A stretch of DNA of 50,155 bases. Source: CAYJPV01 sp964396055 (lineage in GTDB: Bacteria; Acidobacteriota; Vicinamibacteria; Vicinamibacterales; JAKQTR01). Both the position numbers and the translations under genes were made by a program. Under the pieces are notes generated by a model, which saw only the letters and a list, made by a program, of their open reading frames with translations, searched no databases and was not told where the DNA came from. The stretch is from the NCBI GenBank assembly GCA_964396055.1, contig CAYNDV010000018.1, positions 1 through 50,155 on the forward strand. Reading direction: 5' to 3'. How positions within the stretch are numbered: position 1 is the first letter of the stretch; the number at the start of each line of letters is the position of its first letter. Positions 28,560 to 40,500 of the stretch are shown here, piece by piece.

Positions 28560-30374
28560 TCAGCGGCCGAAGACCATGTAGAGGACGACGGCCACAGCGG
28601 CAACCGCCAGGCCGATGACGATCCACTTCGTCGATCCGCCGCGCGCCGCCTGGGCGAGTTCCAGGTCCTGCTGCTGCGCGCGCTGCTGGGCCGACCGCTC
28701 GGCCTGCTGGATGCGGCCGAGCAGCGACCCCGCCTGCCAGCTCTGCGGATCGACGGCCAGCGCCCGCTGGACCAGTTCGCGGGCTGCCGCGAAGTCGCCG
28801 CGTGCCAGCGCGGTGTTGGCGTCGCGCAGCGCGGCGTCCACGTCGCGCGCCTTCTGCTCAGCTTCGCGCGCCGACGCCAGCGCCGATTCCACCTGCGCGC
28901 GCAGCGCAGCAATCGCCGGCAGCGTCGGATCCACCCGGGCGGCATCGTCGAGCAACGGCGCCGCCTTGGCGTACTCCCCCTTGGCGATGGCCAGCTCGGC
29001 GCCGTCGATGAAGATGGCGGCGCGGCGCGCCCGCTGCTTCTGGACGTCGCCAATCTTCGCTCGCAGCTCACCCACCAGGGCGGCCAGCGTGTCGGTGGGC
29101 GCCTTCACCGCATCGAGCAGTTCCGCGGCCCCGCGGTCGTCGCCCGCCGCGAGGGCGTCCCGCGCGGCCTCAATGACGCGGCGTGCCGCGTCGGCGGCGG
29201 CCTGCCGCTGGCGCGCCTCGCGCGCTGTCTTCGCCTGCTGGACGATGTCGCGGGCCTCGCCCACCGTTGGGTCGACGGCGAGCACCTCTTCCGCCGCCCG
29301 CAGGGCCGCGTCGGTCTGCCCGTCCGCCAGGGCCTGCCGGGCGCGTTCGAGCGACGTCTTAATCTTCTCCGTGCGGTCGCGGGCCTGCTCGAGTTCGACG
29401 AGAATCCGCTGCAGGCTGGGATCGGTCGCCTGCGGCGCCGGCGTCAGCCCGATGCCGGCACGGGAACCGCTGTAGGGCGTCACCGTGGGCGCCGACATCA
29501 CCGGCAGGTCAGCGGTGGCAATCGTCACCGTGGCGCCCAGGTCGCCCGAGGCCTTCAGCCGGGCACGGATCGACGCAATCTCGCGCGCCGCGGCGGCCAG
29601 GTCGTGGTACCGCCGGGCGGGATCCTTGTCCAGCGCCCGGTAGACCACCGACAGGACGCCGGGATCGAGGCCCGGACACAGCTGGTCGAGGGGCGGCGGG
29701 GCCTCATGGCAGATGCGGGTGAAGAGGCCGTCGGCAATCGTGCCCGGGAACGCCTTCTGGAACGACAGCAACTCGAAGAAGACGGCGCCGACGGCGAAGA
29801 CATCCGCGCGGTGATCGGCGGCGGCGCCGAGGATCTGCTCCGGCGCCATGTAGTTGATGGTGCCCACGAGGACGCCTTCGCGCGTCATGTGCGAATCCGC
29901 GAGGCGGGCGATGCCGAAGTCCACGATCTTGAGCGTGCCCTCCGCGTCCACCATCATGTTGGCGGGTTTGATGTCGCGGTGGACGATCCCGGAGCGGTGG
30001 GCGTGTGACAGCCCGCTGCAGAGGCTCTCCATCCAGCCCAGCACGCGGCCGAGGTCGAGGGGGCCCTTGCGCTTGACGATGTCCGACAGGCTCTCCCCCG
30101 GCACGTACTCCATCGCGATGAAGGGACGCCCCTCCTGCTCGCCGATGTCGAACACTGTCACGATATTGGGGTGGCGCAGGCGGGCCGCCGAGCGGGCCTC
30201 GCGCGAGAAACGCTCGCGCAGTTCGGGGTCGTCGCTCAGGTCGTCCTTGACCAGCTTGATGGCCACGTGGCGGTCGAGTTCCGGATCGAGGGCCAGGAAG
30301 ACCGAGCCCATGCCGCCGGTGCCGAGGCGCCGCACGACCTGGTAGCGGCCGATGACGGTTGGAGAGGTTGCCAC
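28560..30374 (-). CDS. Tail-anchored Ser/Thr protein kinase (PknB-like)
   Basis: The product is a 604-residue kinase. The N-terminal catalytic domain (about 9-275) has the P-loop GTGGMGSV (18-25), K40, the HRD catalytic loop with D134 and N139, DFG at 152-154, and APEQ at 177-180. The middle (about 310-570) is a long, Ala/Glu-rich helical region with TPR-like spacing. A single hydrophobic helix at the extreme C-terminus (about 583-601) anchors it with the kinase in the cytoplasm. There are no PASTA repeats. It is divergent from an FHA protein, the usual phosphothreonine reader, and upstream of the isomerase-like gene. Confidence 0.94.
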   Translation of the reverse strand: MATSPTVIGRYQVVRRLGTGGMGSVFLALDPELDRHVAIKLVKDDLSDDPELRERFSREARSAARLRHPNIVTVFDIGEQEGRPFIAMEYVPGESLSDIVKRKGPLDLGRVLGWMESLCSGLSHAHRSGIVHRDIKPANMMVDAEGTLKIVDFGIARLADSHMTREGVLVGTINYMAPEQILGAAADHRADVFAVGAVFFELLSFQKAFPGTIADGLFTRICHEAPPPLDQLCPGLDPGVLSVVYRALDKDPARRYHDLAAAAREIASIRARLKASGDLGATVTIATADLPVMSAPTVTPYSGSRAGIGLTPAPQATDPSLQRILVELEQARDRTEKIKTSLERARQALADGQTDAALRAAEEVLAVDPTVGEARDIVQQAKTAREARQRQAAADAARRVIEAARDALAAGDDRGAAELLDAVKAPTDTLAALVGELRAKIGDVQKQRARRAAIFIDGAELAIAKGEYAKAAPLLDDAARVDPTLPAIAALRAQVESALASAREAEQKARDVDAALRDANTALARGDFAAARELVQRALAVDPQSWQAGSLLGRIQQAERSAQQRAQQQDLELAQAARGGSTKWIVIGLAVAAVAVVLYMVFGR

Positions 30375-30434
30375 GCCGGTATCCCTGTGTTGTCCGTCTG
30401 AACCGGTAAGTGTATCCCAGCCGCCGGGCTCCCG

Positions 30435-30456
30435 GGAAAGGGAGCTGCCCCTTTCC
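30435..30456. repeat. GGAAAGGG/CCCTTTCC palindrome, divergent member of the family
   Basis: Perfect 8-bp arms (30435-30442 and 30449-30456) with a 6-nt loop, in the divergent promoter region between the kinase and FHA genes. It resembles the palindromes at 8143 and 21334 but has diverged in the centre. Confidence 0.55.
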
Positions 30457-30503
30457 TGGCGCGGGCCGTTCTGTTAACGTGCGCATGCGTTGCGGAGGTG
30501 CCC

Positions 30504-31349
30504 ATGTCCGGTTCCCCGTCCGAACTCGATCCGGTCGCGGTCGACCTCGAAGTGCTCGACCAGTTGGCCGAAGCCAATCGCCAGCGCGTGGTCCTGGAGG
30601 AGTACCTGCGCCGGGCCGAGCAGCAGAAGGCCCGCGTCGACGAGGTGGTCTACCGCCGCGTGCTTGAGGACTACCTGGCGCGGTCCCGCGCCCTCGACAC
30701 CGCGGCCGAACCGCTGCGGGCTCGGGCGCGGCAGGAATTCGACAAGCTGCTCACGGCCTACGAGCGGCTGGGCGAATCGCAGGAGCGCGCCCGCCTCGAG
30801 CGCGAGGAACTGGAGTTCCGACAGCAGATCGGCGAACTCGATGCAGCGCAACTGGCCGAGCGGCTGCGCACGCCGGCGAAGACCCTCGAAGACTGCCGCG
30901 CCGCCCTCACCCGCCTCGACGCGCAGAAGGTCCGGTTCATCGAGGCGTTCGGCAGCGAGGAAGCGTTGTTCGCCTTCAAGACGCGCCGGGCCGTCCCGGC
31001 CGACCTCGCGGCGGGACCGGCGCGGGTGCCGCGCACCTTCTACCCGCGGGCGTTCGTCCGCCTCGAGAGCGAGGGCGAGCCCGTGGACTACGCGCTCGGC
31101 GAGACCGCTCGCATCGGCCGGTCCGACGACAACGACATCAGCGTCCAGGGGCGGGGGCTGTCCCGCCAGCACGCGGTCATCACGGCCCACCCCCAGGGCT
31201 TCGTGCTGCGCGACCTGGGCTCCCAGAACGGCAGCGTGGTGAACGGCGAGCGCGTGGACCAGCGCCCGCTTGCCCATGGCGACCGCATCAGCCTCGGCGA
31301 GACCACGTTCACGTTCATCGTCGCGGCCGAGGCAACGAAGAAGGCGTAA
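30504..31349 (+). CDS. FHA-domain protein with N-terminal coiled coil
   Basis: The 281-residue cytoplasmic protein has an N-terminal two-thirds that is mostly charged helix (for example RRAEQQKARVDEVVYRRVLE and SQERARLEREELEFRQQ), likely coiled coil. The C-terminal FHA domain (about 190-275) has the phosphothreonine-binding loops IGRS (204-207) and SRQH (220-223), and then LRDLGSQNGSVVNGE. FHA domains bind phosphothreonine peptides. GGAGG 5 nt before the ATG at 30504 chooses it over an in-frame GTG at 30498. It is divergent from the Ser/Thr kinase, so a kinase-reader pair is likely. Confidence 0.92.
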   Translation: MSGSPSELDPVAVDLEVLDQLAEANRQRVVLEEYLRRAEQQKARVDEVVYRRVLEDYLARSRALDTAAEPLRARARQEFDKLLTAYERLGESQERARLEREELEFRQQIGELDAAQLAERLRTPAKTLEDCRAALTRLDAQKVRFIEAFGSEEALFAFKTRRAVPADLAAGPARVPRTFYPRAFVRLESEGEPVDYALGETARIGRSDDNDISVQGRGLSRQHAVITAHPQGFVLRDLGSQNGSVVNGERVDQRPLAHGDRISLGETTFTFIVAAEATKKA

Positions 31350-31454
31350 CGCCCGCGAGCGAACCGGTTTGACCGCCGGACGGACTTCCGATACGCTACG
31401 AAACCGGGTTCAGTCAATACTTCGGCCTGTCACAGCGGCATCCGGTCTTCTCTT

Positions 31455-31468
31455 GAGCCTCGAGGCTC
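31455..31468. promoter_or_regulatory. 14-bp palindrome in front of the giant-protein operon
   Basis: GAGCCTCGAGGCTC is a perfect palindrome about 45 bp upstream of the chosen GTG start of the giant gene. It may be an operator or a leader hairpin. It is short and GC-rich, so chance is possible. Confidence 0.35.
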
Positions 31469-31513
31469 GCCCCGGCTGCGCGTCGGTCAGCCGTGTCGAC
31501 CAGCGAGGTCTCT

Positions 31514-34500
31514 GTGTCCAACTCACCGCGTCGTCCCCTCGTGAAGGGCATTCGTGTGTTCGCCGCCGTCGCCGGCGCCCTGGCGCTCGTCGGCGCGGTG
31601 GTCGCGCAGTCCGGCCGGGTGCCGACGGCGGTTCGCCAGGTCCTGACCGGGCCTCCGGCGGAGACCAGCACGCCCCCGGCCCCCCCGGGCGTCGCCAAGG
31701 CCCAGGTGAGGCCTCCCGCTGCGCGTGCGCCGAAGGCGCCGGGCAGCTTCTTCGCGGAATTGCGCGACCTGCTCTTCGATGATGCGGACGCCGACTCCCA
31801 GGCGAGCCCGGGCGACACGCTGACCTACGCACTGACGGTGAACAACGGCACGGCCACCGAGGCGACAGGCGTACACGCGTCGATTCCGCTCGACGCCAAG
31901 ACGACGTTCGTCGCCGGGTCGGTCAACACGTCGCCGATGGCGTCCGATCAGGGCGTCTCGACCGACGAGCAGGCGGACGTGGACGTCACCCTCACGGGCA
32001 CCGACGCCGACGGCAACAGCCTGACCTTCACCGTCGCGACCTCGCCGGCCCACGGCACGCTGTCGGGAGTGCCGCCGACGGTCACCTACACGCCGGACGC
32101 GGACTTCGTCGGCACCGACTCGTTCACGTTCACGGCCAACGACGGGACGGTGGACTCGAACGAGGCGGGCACGATCACGGTGACGGTCTCGGGCATCAAC
32201 GACGCGCCGTCGTTCACGAAGGGCGCCGACCAGACCGTGCTCGAGGACGCGGGCGCACAGACCGTGGCGGGCTGGGCCACAGGCGTCTCGGCGGGCCCGG
32301 CGGACGAATCGGGCCAGGCGATCTCCTTCAGCATCACCGGCAACACCACCCCCTCGCTGTTTGTCGCGGGCCCGGCCGTGGCGGCCGACGGCACGCTCAC
32401 CTTCACGCCGGCCGCCGATGCCAACGGCTCGGCCACGATCACGCTCGCGGCCGTGGACGACGGCGGCACCGCGGGCGGCGGCGTCGATACGTCCGCCACG
32501 CAGACGTTCACGATCACCGTCACGGCTGTCAACGATGCGCCGTCGTTCACGAAGGGCGCCAATCAGGCGGTGAACGAGGATGCCGGCGCCCAGTCGGTGG
32601 CCGCCTGGGCGACGAACCTGTCGACGGGCCCCGCGGACGAAAGCGGCCAGACGCTGACGTTCGCGATCACGGACAACACCAACGCCGCGCTCTTCTCCGC
32701 CGGACCGGCCGTGGCGGCCAACGGCACGCTGACCTTCACGCCGGCGGCCAACGCGACGGGGTCGGCTACCGTCACGCTGGTCCTGCGTGACAACGGCGGC
32801 ACGGCGAACGGCGGCGATGACGAGTCCGCCAGCCAGACGTTCACCGTCACGGTCGACGGCGTGAACGACGCGCCGTCGTTCACCAAGGGCGCCGACCAGA
32901 CCGTGCTCGAGGACGCGGGGGCGCAGAGCGTGGCCGGGTGGGCCACGGGCATCGACGCCGGCGCAGGGGACACCGGCCAGACCGTGTCGTTTCAGGTGAC
33001 GGGCAACACCAACGGCGGTCTCTTCTCGGCCGGGCCCGCCGTCGCGTCGAACGGCACGCTCACCTTCACGCCCGCCGCCAACGCGAACGGGTCGGCCACG
33101 ATCACCATCCGCGCGACCGACGACGGCGGCACCGCCAACGGCGGCGCCGACACTTCCGGCGAGCAGACGTTCACGATCGCCGTGACCGCCGTCAACGACG
33201 CGCCGTCGTTCACGAAGGGCGCCGACCAGGCGGTGCTCGAGGATTCCGGGGCGGCGTCGGTCGCCGGCTGGGCCACGGGCATCAGCGCCGGCCCCGGCGA
33301 GAGTGCGCAGACGGTGTCGTTCTCGGTGACAGGCAACACGAACGCCGCCCTCTTCGCGGCGGGCCCGGCCGTGGCGGCCAACGGCACGCTCACCTTCACG
33401 CCGGCGGCCAACGCGTTCGGCACGGCCACCATCACCGTCCGGATCAAGGATGACGGCGGCACCGCCAACGGCGGCGTCGACGCCTCCGCCGGCCAGACGT
33501 TCGACATCACCGTGACCAACGTGAACGACGCGCCGTCGTTCACGAAGGGCGCCGATCGCACAGTGCTCGAGGATTCCGGGGCCGCGTCGGTCGCCGGCTG
33601 GGCCACGGGCATCAGCGCCGGCCCCGGCGAGAGTGCGCAGACGGTGTCGTTCTCGGTGACAGGCAACACGAACGCCGCCCTCTTCGCGGCGGGCCCGGCC
33701 GTGGCGGCCAACGGCACGCTCACCTTCACGCCGGCGGCCAACGCCAGCGGCGAGGCCACGGTGACGATCCGGTCCTCGGACGACGGCGGCACCGCGAACG
33801 GTGGCGCCGACACCTCCGGCGAGCAGACGTTCACGATCGCGGTGACGGCCGTCAACGACGCGCCCTCCTTCACGAAGGGCGCCGACCAGACGGTGCTCGA
33901 GGACTCCGGGGCGGCGACGGTGGCCGGGTGGGCCACGGCGATCTCTGCCGGTCCCGCCGACGAGTCGGCGCAGTCGGTGTCGTTCGCGATCACGGGCAAT
34001 ACGAACGCCGGCCTCTTCGCGGCGGGCCCGGCCGTCGCGGCCGACGGGACGCTCACCTTCACGCCGGCCGCTGACGCCGCCGGCTCCGCCACCATCACCG
34101 TGGCGGCCCAGGACGACGGCGGCACCGCCAACGGCGGCGCCAACACGTCGGCCGGCCAGACGTTCACCATCACCGTCACCGGCGTGAACGACGCGCCGGC
34201 GTTCACCAAGGGCGCAAACCAGACGGTCAACGAGGACTCGGGGGCCGCGTCGGTCGCCGGCTGGGCCACCGGGATCAGCGCGGGCACGGGCGAATCCGCC
34301 CAGACCGTGGGCTTCACCGTGACGGGCAATACGAACGCCGCTCTCTTCGCGGCGGGCCCGGCCGTGGCGGCCAACGGCACGCTCACCTTTACGCCGGCGG
34401 CCAACGCCAACGGCTCGGCCACGATCACGCTCCGGATCGCGGATGACGGCGGCACGGCCAACGGCGGCACGGACAGTTCCGGCGAGCAGACGTTCACCAT

Positions 34501-37500
34501 CACGGTCACCGCCGTCAACGACGCGCCGTCGTTCACGAAGGGCGCGGATCCGACGGTACTCGAGGACTCGGGCGCGGCCACGACGGCCGGCTGGGCCACG
34601 GGCGTCAGCGCCGGCCCGGCGGACGAGGCCGGCCAGTCGGTGACCTTCGCCATCACCGGCAATACGAACGCCGCCCTCTTCGCGGCGGGCCCGGCCGTGG
34701 CGGCCAACGGCACGCTGACCTTCACGCCGGCGGCCAACGCCTCCGGGTCGGCCACGATCACGGTGGCGGCCCAGGACGACGGCGGCACGGCCAACGGCGG
34801 CGCCGATACGTCGGCCGACCAGACGTTCACGATCACAATCACCGGCGTGAACGACGCGCCCTCCTTCACCAAGGGCGCCGACCAGACGGTGAACGAGGAC
34901 TCCGGCGCGGCGAGCGTGGCCGGCTGGGCCACGGGCATCTCGGCGGGCACGGGTGAGTCGTCGCAGACGGTGTCCTTCGTGATCGCCGGCAATACGAACG
35001 CGGCCCTCTTCGCGGCGGGCCCGGCGGTGGCGGCCAATGGGACGCTGACCTACACGCCGGCGGCCGGCGCCAACGGGTCGGCCACGATCACGATCCGCGC
35101 TCAGGACGACGGCGGCACGGGCAACGGCGGCGTGGACTCCTCGGCTGACCAGACGTTCACCATCACGGTCGCGGCGGTCAACGACGCGCCGTCCTTCACG
35201 AAGGGCGCCGACCAGACGGTGAACGAGGACTCTGGCGCGGCGAGCGTGGCCGGCTGGGCCACGGCGATCTCGGCCGGCCCCGCCGACGAGGCGGGCCAGA
35301 CGGTGTCGTTCACGATCACCGGCAATACGAACGCCGGGCTCTTCGCGGCGGGCCCGGCCGTGGCGGCCAACGGCACGCTCACCTTCACGCCGGCGGCCAA
35401 CGCCTCCGGGGCGGCGACAATCACCGTGGCCGCGCAGGATGACGGCGGCACCGCCAACGGCGGCGCCGATACGTCGGCGGGCCAGACGTTCACGATCACC
35501 GTCACCGGCGTCAACGACGCGCCGTCCTTCACGAAGGGCGCCGACCAGACCGTGAACGAGGACTCGGGCGCAGCGAGCGTGGCCGGCTGGGCCACGAGCA
35601 TCTCGGCGGGCCCGGGGGAATCGGGCCAGACCGTCTCGTTCACGATCACGGGCAACACCAACGCCGGCCTCTTCGCGGCCGGTCCGGCGGTGGCGGCCAA
35701 CGGCACGCTCACCTTCAGCCCCGCCGCCAACGCCAGCGGCACGGCCACCATCACGCTCCAGGTCTCGGACGACGGCGGCACGGCCAACGGCGGCACGGAC
35801 ACGTCGGGCGAACAGACGTTCGTCATCACGGTGAACGCCGTGAACGACGCGCCGTCCTTCACGAAGGGCGCGGATCAGACCGTGCTCGAAGATTCGGGCG
35901 CGGCCAGCGTGGCAGGCTGGGCCACGGGCACGTCGGCGGGGCCGGCCGACGAAGCGGGCCAGACGGTGTCGTTTGCGATCACCGGCAATACGAACGCCGC
36001 GCTGTTCGCGGCGGGTCCGGCGGTGGCCGCCAACGGCACCCTCACCTACACGCCGGCGGCCGACGCCTTCGGGACGGCCACCATCACGGTCGCGGCGCAG
36101 GACGACGGCGGCACCGCCAACGGCGGCGTGGACACGTCGGCGGGCCAGACCCTCACGATCACCATCACGGGCGTCAACGACGCACCGTCCTTCACGAAGG
36201 GCGCCGACGTGGCGAGCGACGAGGATGCCGGGGCCCAGAGCGTCGCCGGGTGGGCCACCGCCGTCAGCGCCGGGCCCGGCGAATCGGGTCAGACCGTCTC
36301 GTTCGCGGTGACGGGCAACACGAATGCGGCGCTGTTCTCGACGGCCCCCGCGGTGGCGTCAAACGGCACGCTCACCTATACGTCGGCGCCGGACGCGTTC
36401 GGCACGGCCACCATCACGATCCGCCTGAGCGACGACGGCGGCACCGCCAACGGCGGCGCGGACACCTCGGCCACGCAGTCGTTCGTGATCACGATCAACC
36501 CGGTCAACGATCCGCCGGTCGTCGTCGGCGAGGCGTACGACACCATCGGCAACACGCAACTGCAGGTGTCGTCGTCGTCCACCGTCTCCCCGTCCATCTT
36601 CGTGAGCGGCAACCTGCTCTCCAACGACTCGGACATCGACGGCGGCGCCCTCTCGGCGTCCTTCGTGAGCGCCACCGCCGGCGCGGTCGTGACGGTGAAC
36701 GCCAACGGCACGTTCACCTACGTGCCGCCGGCGGGCGGCACGGGCAACGACACGTTCACCTACGCCGTCTCGGACGGCGTAGGCGGCGTGACCAACGGCA
36801 CCGTCACCATCACGCGCAAGGGCATGGTGTGGTGGGTGAAGAACGACGCCGCTGCGGGCGGGCTCGGCCGGTCGTCCGATCCGTTCGATACGCTGGCGGA
36901 GGCCCAGACGGCGTCGGCGGCGGGCGACACGATCTACGTGTACCGCGGCAACGGCTCGACGACGGGCCAGGCGAGCGGCATCACGCTGAAGGCCAGCCAG
37001 CGGTTGATCGGCCAGGGCGTGGCGCTGACCATCGCGCAGAGCGTCAACGGCGGGGCGAACCCCACCACGCTCGTGGCAGCGGGCAGCGCCGNNNNNNNNN
37101 NNNNNNNNNNNNNNNNNNNNNNNNNNNNNNNNNNNNNNNNNNNNNNNNNNNNNNNNNNNNNNNNNNNNNNNNNNNNNNNNNNNNNNNNNNNCAGAGCGTC
37201 AACGGCGGGGCGAACCCCACCACGCTCGTGGCAGCGGGCAGCGCCGCCCTGATCACCAACACGGCGGCCGGCGGCGACGCGGTGACGCTGAGCAACGTCG
37301 GCGGCACGATCGAGATCCGCGGCCTGTCCATCTCGGCCAACGACGTGGGCATCCTCGCGACGACCACGGGCACGACGAACCTGAACCTGACGGTCGCGAA
37401 CAACACCTTCCCGTCGGCCGGCACCGACGGCATCCGCATCGTTCCCGACGGGTCGGTGGGGCCGACGGTGAGCGTGTCGACCAATACGTTCACCAACATG

Positions 37501-40500
37501 ACGAGCGACGCGTTCCAGATCGGCGCGTCCGCGCTCGGCGCGTCCGGCACGTCCACCGTCACCTTCTCCGGCAACACCATCAGCCCCTCGGTCGCCTCGG
37601 GCGGCGGCGTGAACATCGGCGGCCAGGAACTGACAACGACCACCTTCACGGTGGCCAACAACGTGTTCACCAACGCGCGCGGCAACGGCATCGTCCGCGT
37701 GGACGTCAACGACACGGCCACCGCCTCGGGCACGGTGAGCAACAACACCATCACGACGCCGACCGACAGCACGGGCGTCGCGGCCTGGGTGGACGAAGGG
37801 GGTACGCTGCGTGTCACGGTGACGGGCAACGCCATCACCAACGCGGGCGTGGACGGCGTGCAGATGGCCAACTTCGGCGGCATCGGCACGTCGACGCTCT
37901 CGGCGGCCGTGACCAACAACACCATCACCGGCCACAGCCTGAGCGCAGCGCCGTTCATTGGCGGCATCGGCGTGTTCGGCTTCGAGGACGACACGTGCCT
38001 CAAGCTGGCCGGCAACACGGTGTCCGGCACGCCCGGCGGGTTCTTCGACGTCTACCTGGAGCACTCCGCCGGCACCTTCACGTTCGAGGAGGTGCCCAAC
38101 ACCGGCGCCACGGGCGCAGTGACGGCGCCGTTCATCACGTCGCTGAACCCGGGCGTCACCGAGACCAACGTCGGGGTGGTCGGCTCGGTGAACGTGTCGA
38201 ACGGCGTGGCGTGCGTCGTCCCGCTCATCGCGGCCGGCGCGCCGGCCCCCGGCACGGCCGCAGCCCCACTGGCTGCCGACCAGGTGGCGCCGACGGTCCA
38301 CGCCGCCCTCGAGCGCCTCGTCTCGGCCGGCCTGCCGGCCGCCGAACGCGCGCAGCTGGCATCGGTGCCGGTCACACTCGGCGACCTGGGCTCGGGCCTG
38401 CTCGCCATGAGCAACGCGGCGTCGGTGCAGATCGATCGCGACGGCGCGGGACACGGCTGGTTCGTGGATGCCACGCCCGCCGACGATGACGAGTACCCTG
38501 CGGCCGGCGACGGCGCCGAACGCCGGGCCACAGCCGATTCTCCGGCCGCGGGACGCATGGACCTGCTCACGGTGGTCGCGCACGAACTGCTGCACGCCAT
38601 GGGGCGGATGGACCTGGATCCCTCGACCCACCCTGGCGCCCTGATGGCGGGTACGCTGCCCGCAGGCGCGCGCCGCGTTCCGACGGAGCCGCTGGCGCTG
38701 GCGGCACGGCCCATCGACGCGTCGATGCCGGCCCCCCAGGGACCCTCGCCGAGCGACCTGATGCGCGCCGCGCGCGCAGGCCGCAAGGCGCCGGCCGATC
38801 CGGTCGACGTGGCCCTCGGCACGTTGCCGGCCGGCAAGAGCGTGACCGTGACGCTGCGCGCCACCATCGACGTCTCCCCCGCCTACACGGCGGCCCTGTC
38901 GGTGCAGGCCACCGTCACCGCCGACGGCGACCTGAGCGTGACGACCGACGACCCGGACACGGGCGCCGCCGGTGACGCCACCGACACTCCGGTCTCGTAC
39001 CCGGCACCGACGGTCACGTCGATCACGCCGGCATCCGGGTCGGCCGCGGGCGGCACGGGCGTCATGCTCGCCGGCACGCACTTCCTGGACGGAGCCACGG
39101 TCACGATCGGCAGTGACGCGACAGGCGTCACGGCTGAGAGCCAGCTCCAGATCAATGCCACGACGTCGGCCACGCCGGCCGGCGTGGCCGACGTGACGGT
39201 GACGAACCCCGACGGCCAGTCTGCGACGCTGGCCGACGGCTTCACCTACACGTGCAGCTACACGTTGTCGGACGACCCGGCGCCGTTTGGTCCGATCGGC
39301 GGGGCAGCAACGGTGACCATCACCGCGATCGCGCCGTCCTGCGGCTGGTCGGCGACCAGCGCCGACGCCTGGATCACACTCACGCCGCCCGCCGCGGGCG
39401 TCGGCTCGGGCAGCGTGGACTACTCGGTGGCGCCGAACGACTCGCCGCTCGCCCGCACGGGGTCGATCGACGTCAACGGCGCCACCGTCACGATCACGCA
39501 GCGCGGCCGCTCGGGCGGCAGCCTCGACGTGAACGGAGACGGCCTCGGCGACGTGCTCATCTACCGCAAGGGTGCCGTGAAGGGCCCGTACGAGGCGCAG
39601 CTGAGCGACGGGGCTGGCGGATTCATCGACGGCTGGGCCGGCGACCTTGGCCCCGGCCGCACGCTCGCCGCGGGCGACTTCGACGGCGACGGCGCCGCCG
39701 ACCTCCTGACCTACCGCGCGGCCAACGGTCAGTGGACGCTCTGGATGGCCGGCAAGGGCAGCATGACCGTCGCGGCCTCGGGCACCTGGCCGACACGACG
39801 TATCCCGGTGGTCACGGACCTCACGGGCGACGGGCGTGCCGACGTCCTGCTCTACAACCGGCCGTCGGGCGCGTGGCAGGCCTGCGTGACCACGGTGCCG
39901 GGCAGCTTCAGCTGCACCACCGGCCGGTGGCCGGGCGGCATTGTCGCCGTGCCGGGCGACCAGAACGGGGACGGCCTGGCCGACTTCCTGGTCTACCAGC
40001 GCCTGACAGGACAGTGGCACTGGGCGCAGAGCGACGGCACAGGCAACTTCAGCACGGCCGTCAGCGGCACCTGGCCGTGGGGCCTGCGCATCCTGGCGCT
40101 GGACCTCAACGGAGACGGGCTCTCCGACACGGTCCGCTACGTGCCCGGCACGTCGCAGGTGGTGGTGAGCCTGAACCTGGGCGGCGCGTTCACCGACGTG
40201 GAGCCGGCCCTCGGACGCGTCCACGACGCGCTCGCGGGCGACTTCAACGGCGACGGGCGCGCGGACCTGGTCCTCTACCTCGCGCGGACGGGTCAGTCGT
40301 CGATCCGCTTCAGCGACGGACTTGGCGGCTTCACGACGACCGCGGTCACGTGGCCGGCGCGCCGCAAGATCTTCGTCACCGACCTGAACGGCGACGGTCG
40401 TTCGGATATGCTGTTCTACTCGCCGACAAGCGGCGAGTGGCGGCAGGCCCTGACCACGTCTCCGGGGGTGTTCACGCACACCGCGGGCTCGTGGGCCGCC

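Noticed and set aside
32195..36505. Regular repeats that could suggest a CRISPR array
   Set aside because: Units are about 330 bp and translate into one continuous domain family; there are no short repeats with unique spacers.
37092..37191. Two separate genes divided by the N gap
   Set aside because: The flanking 55-mers are identical and collapsing them joins both halves in one frame.
34443..37252. Many long minus-strand frames across the repeat array
   Set aside because: They repeat with the same 330-bp period as the plus-strand gene because a repeat array has repeated shadows; no independent gene is implied.
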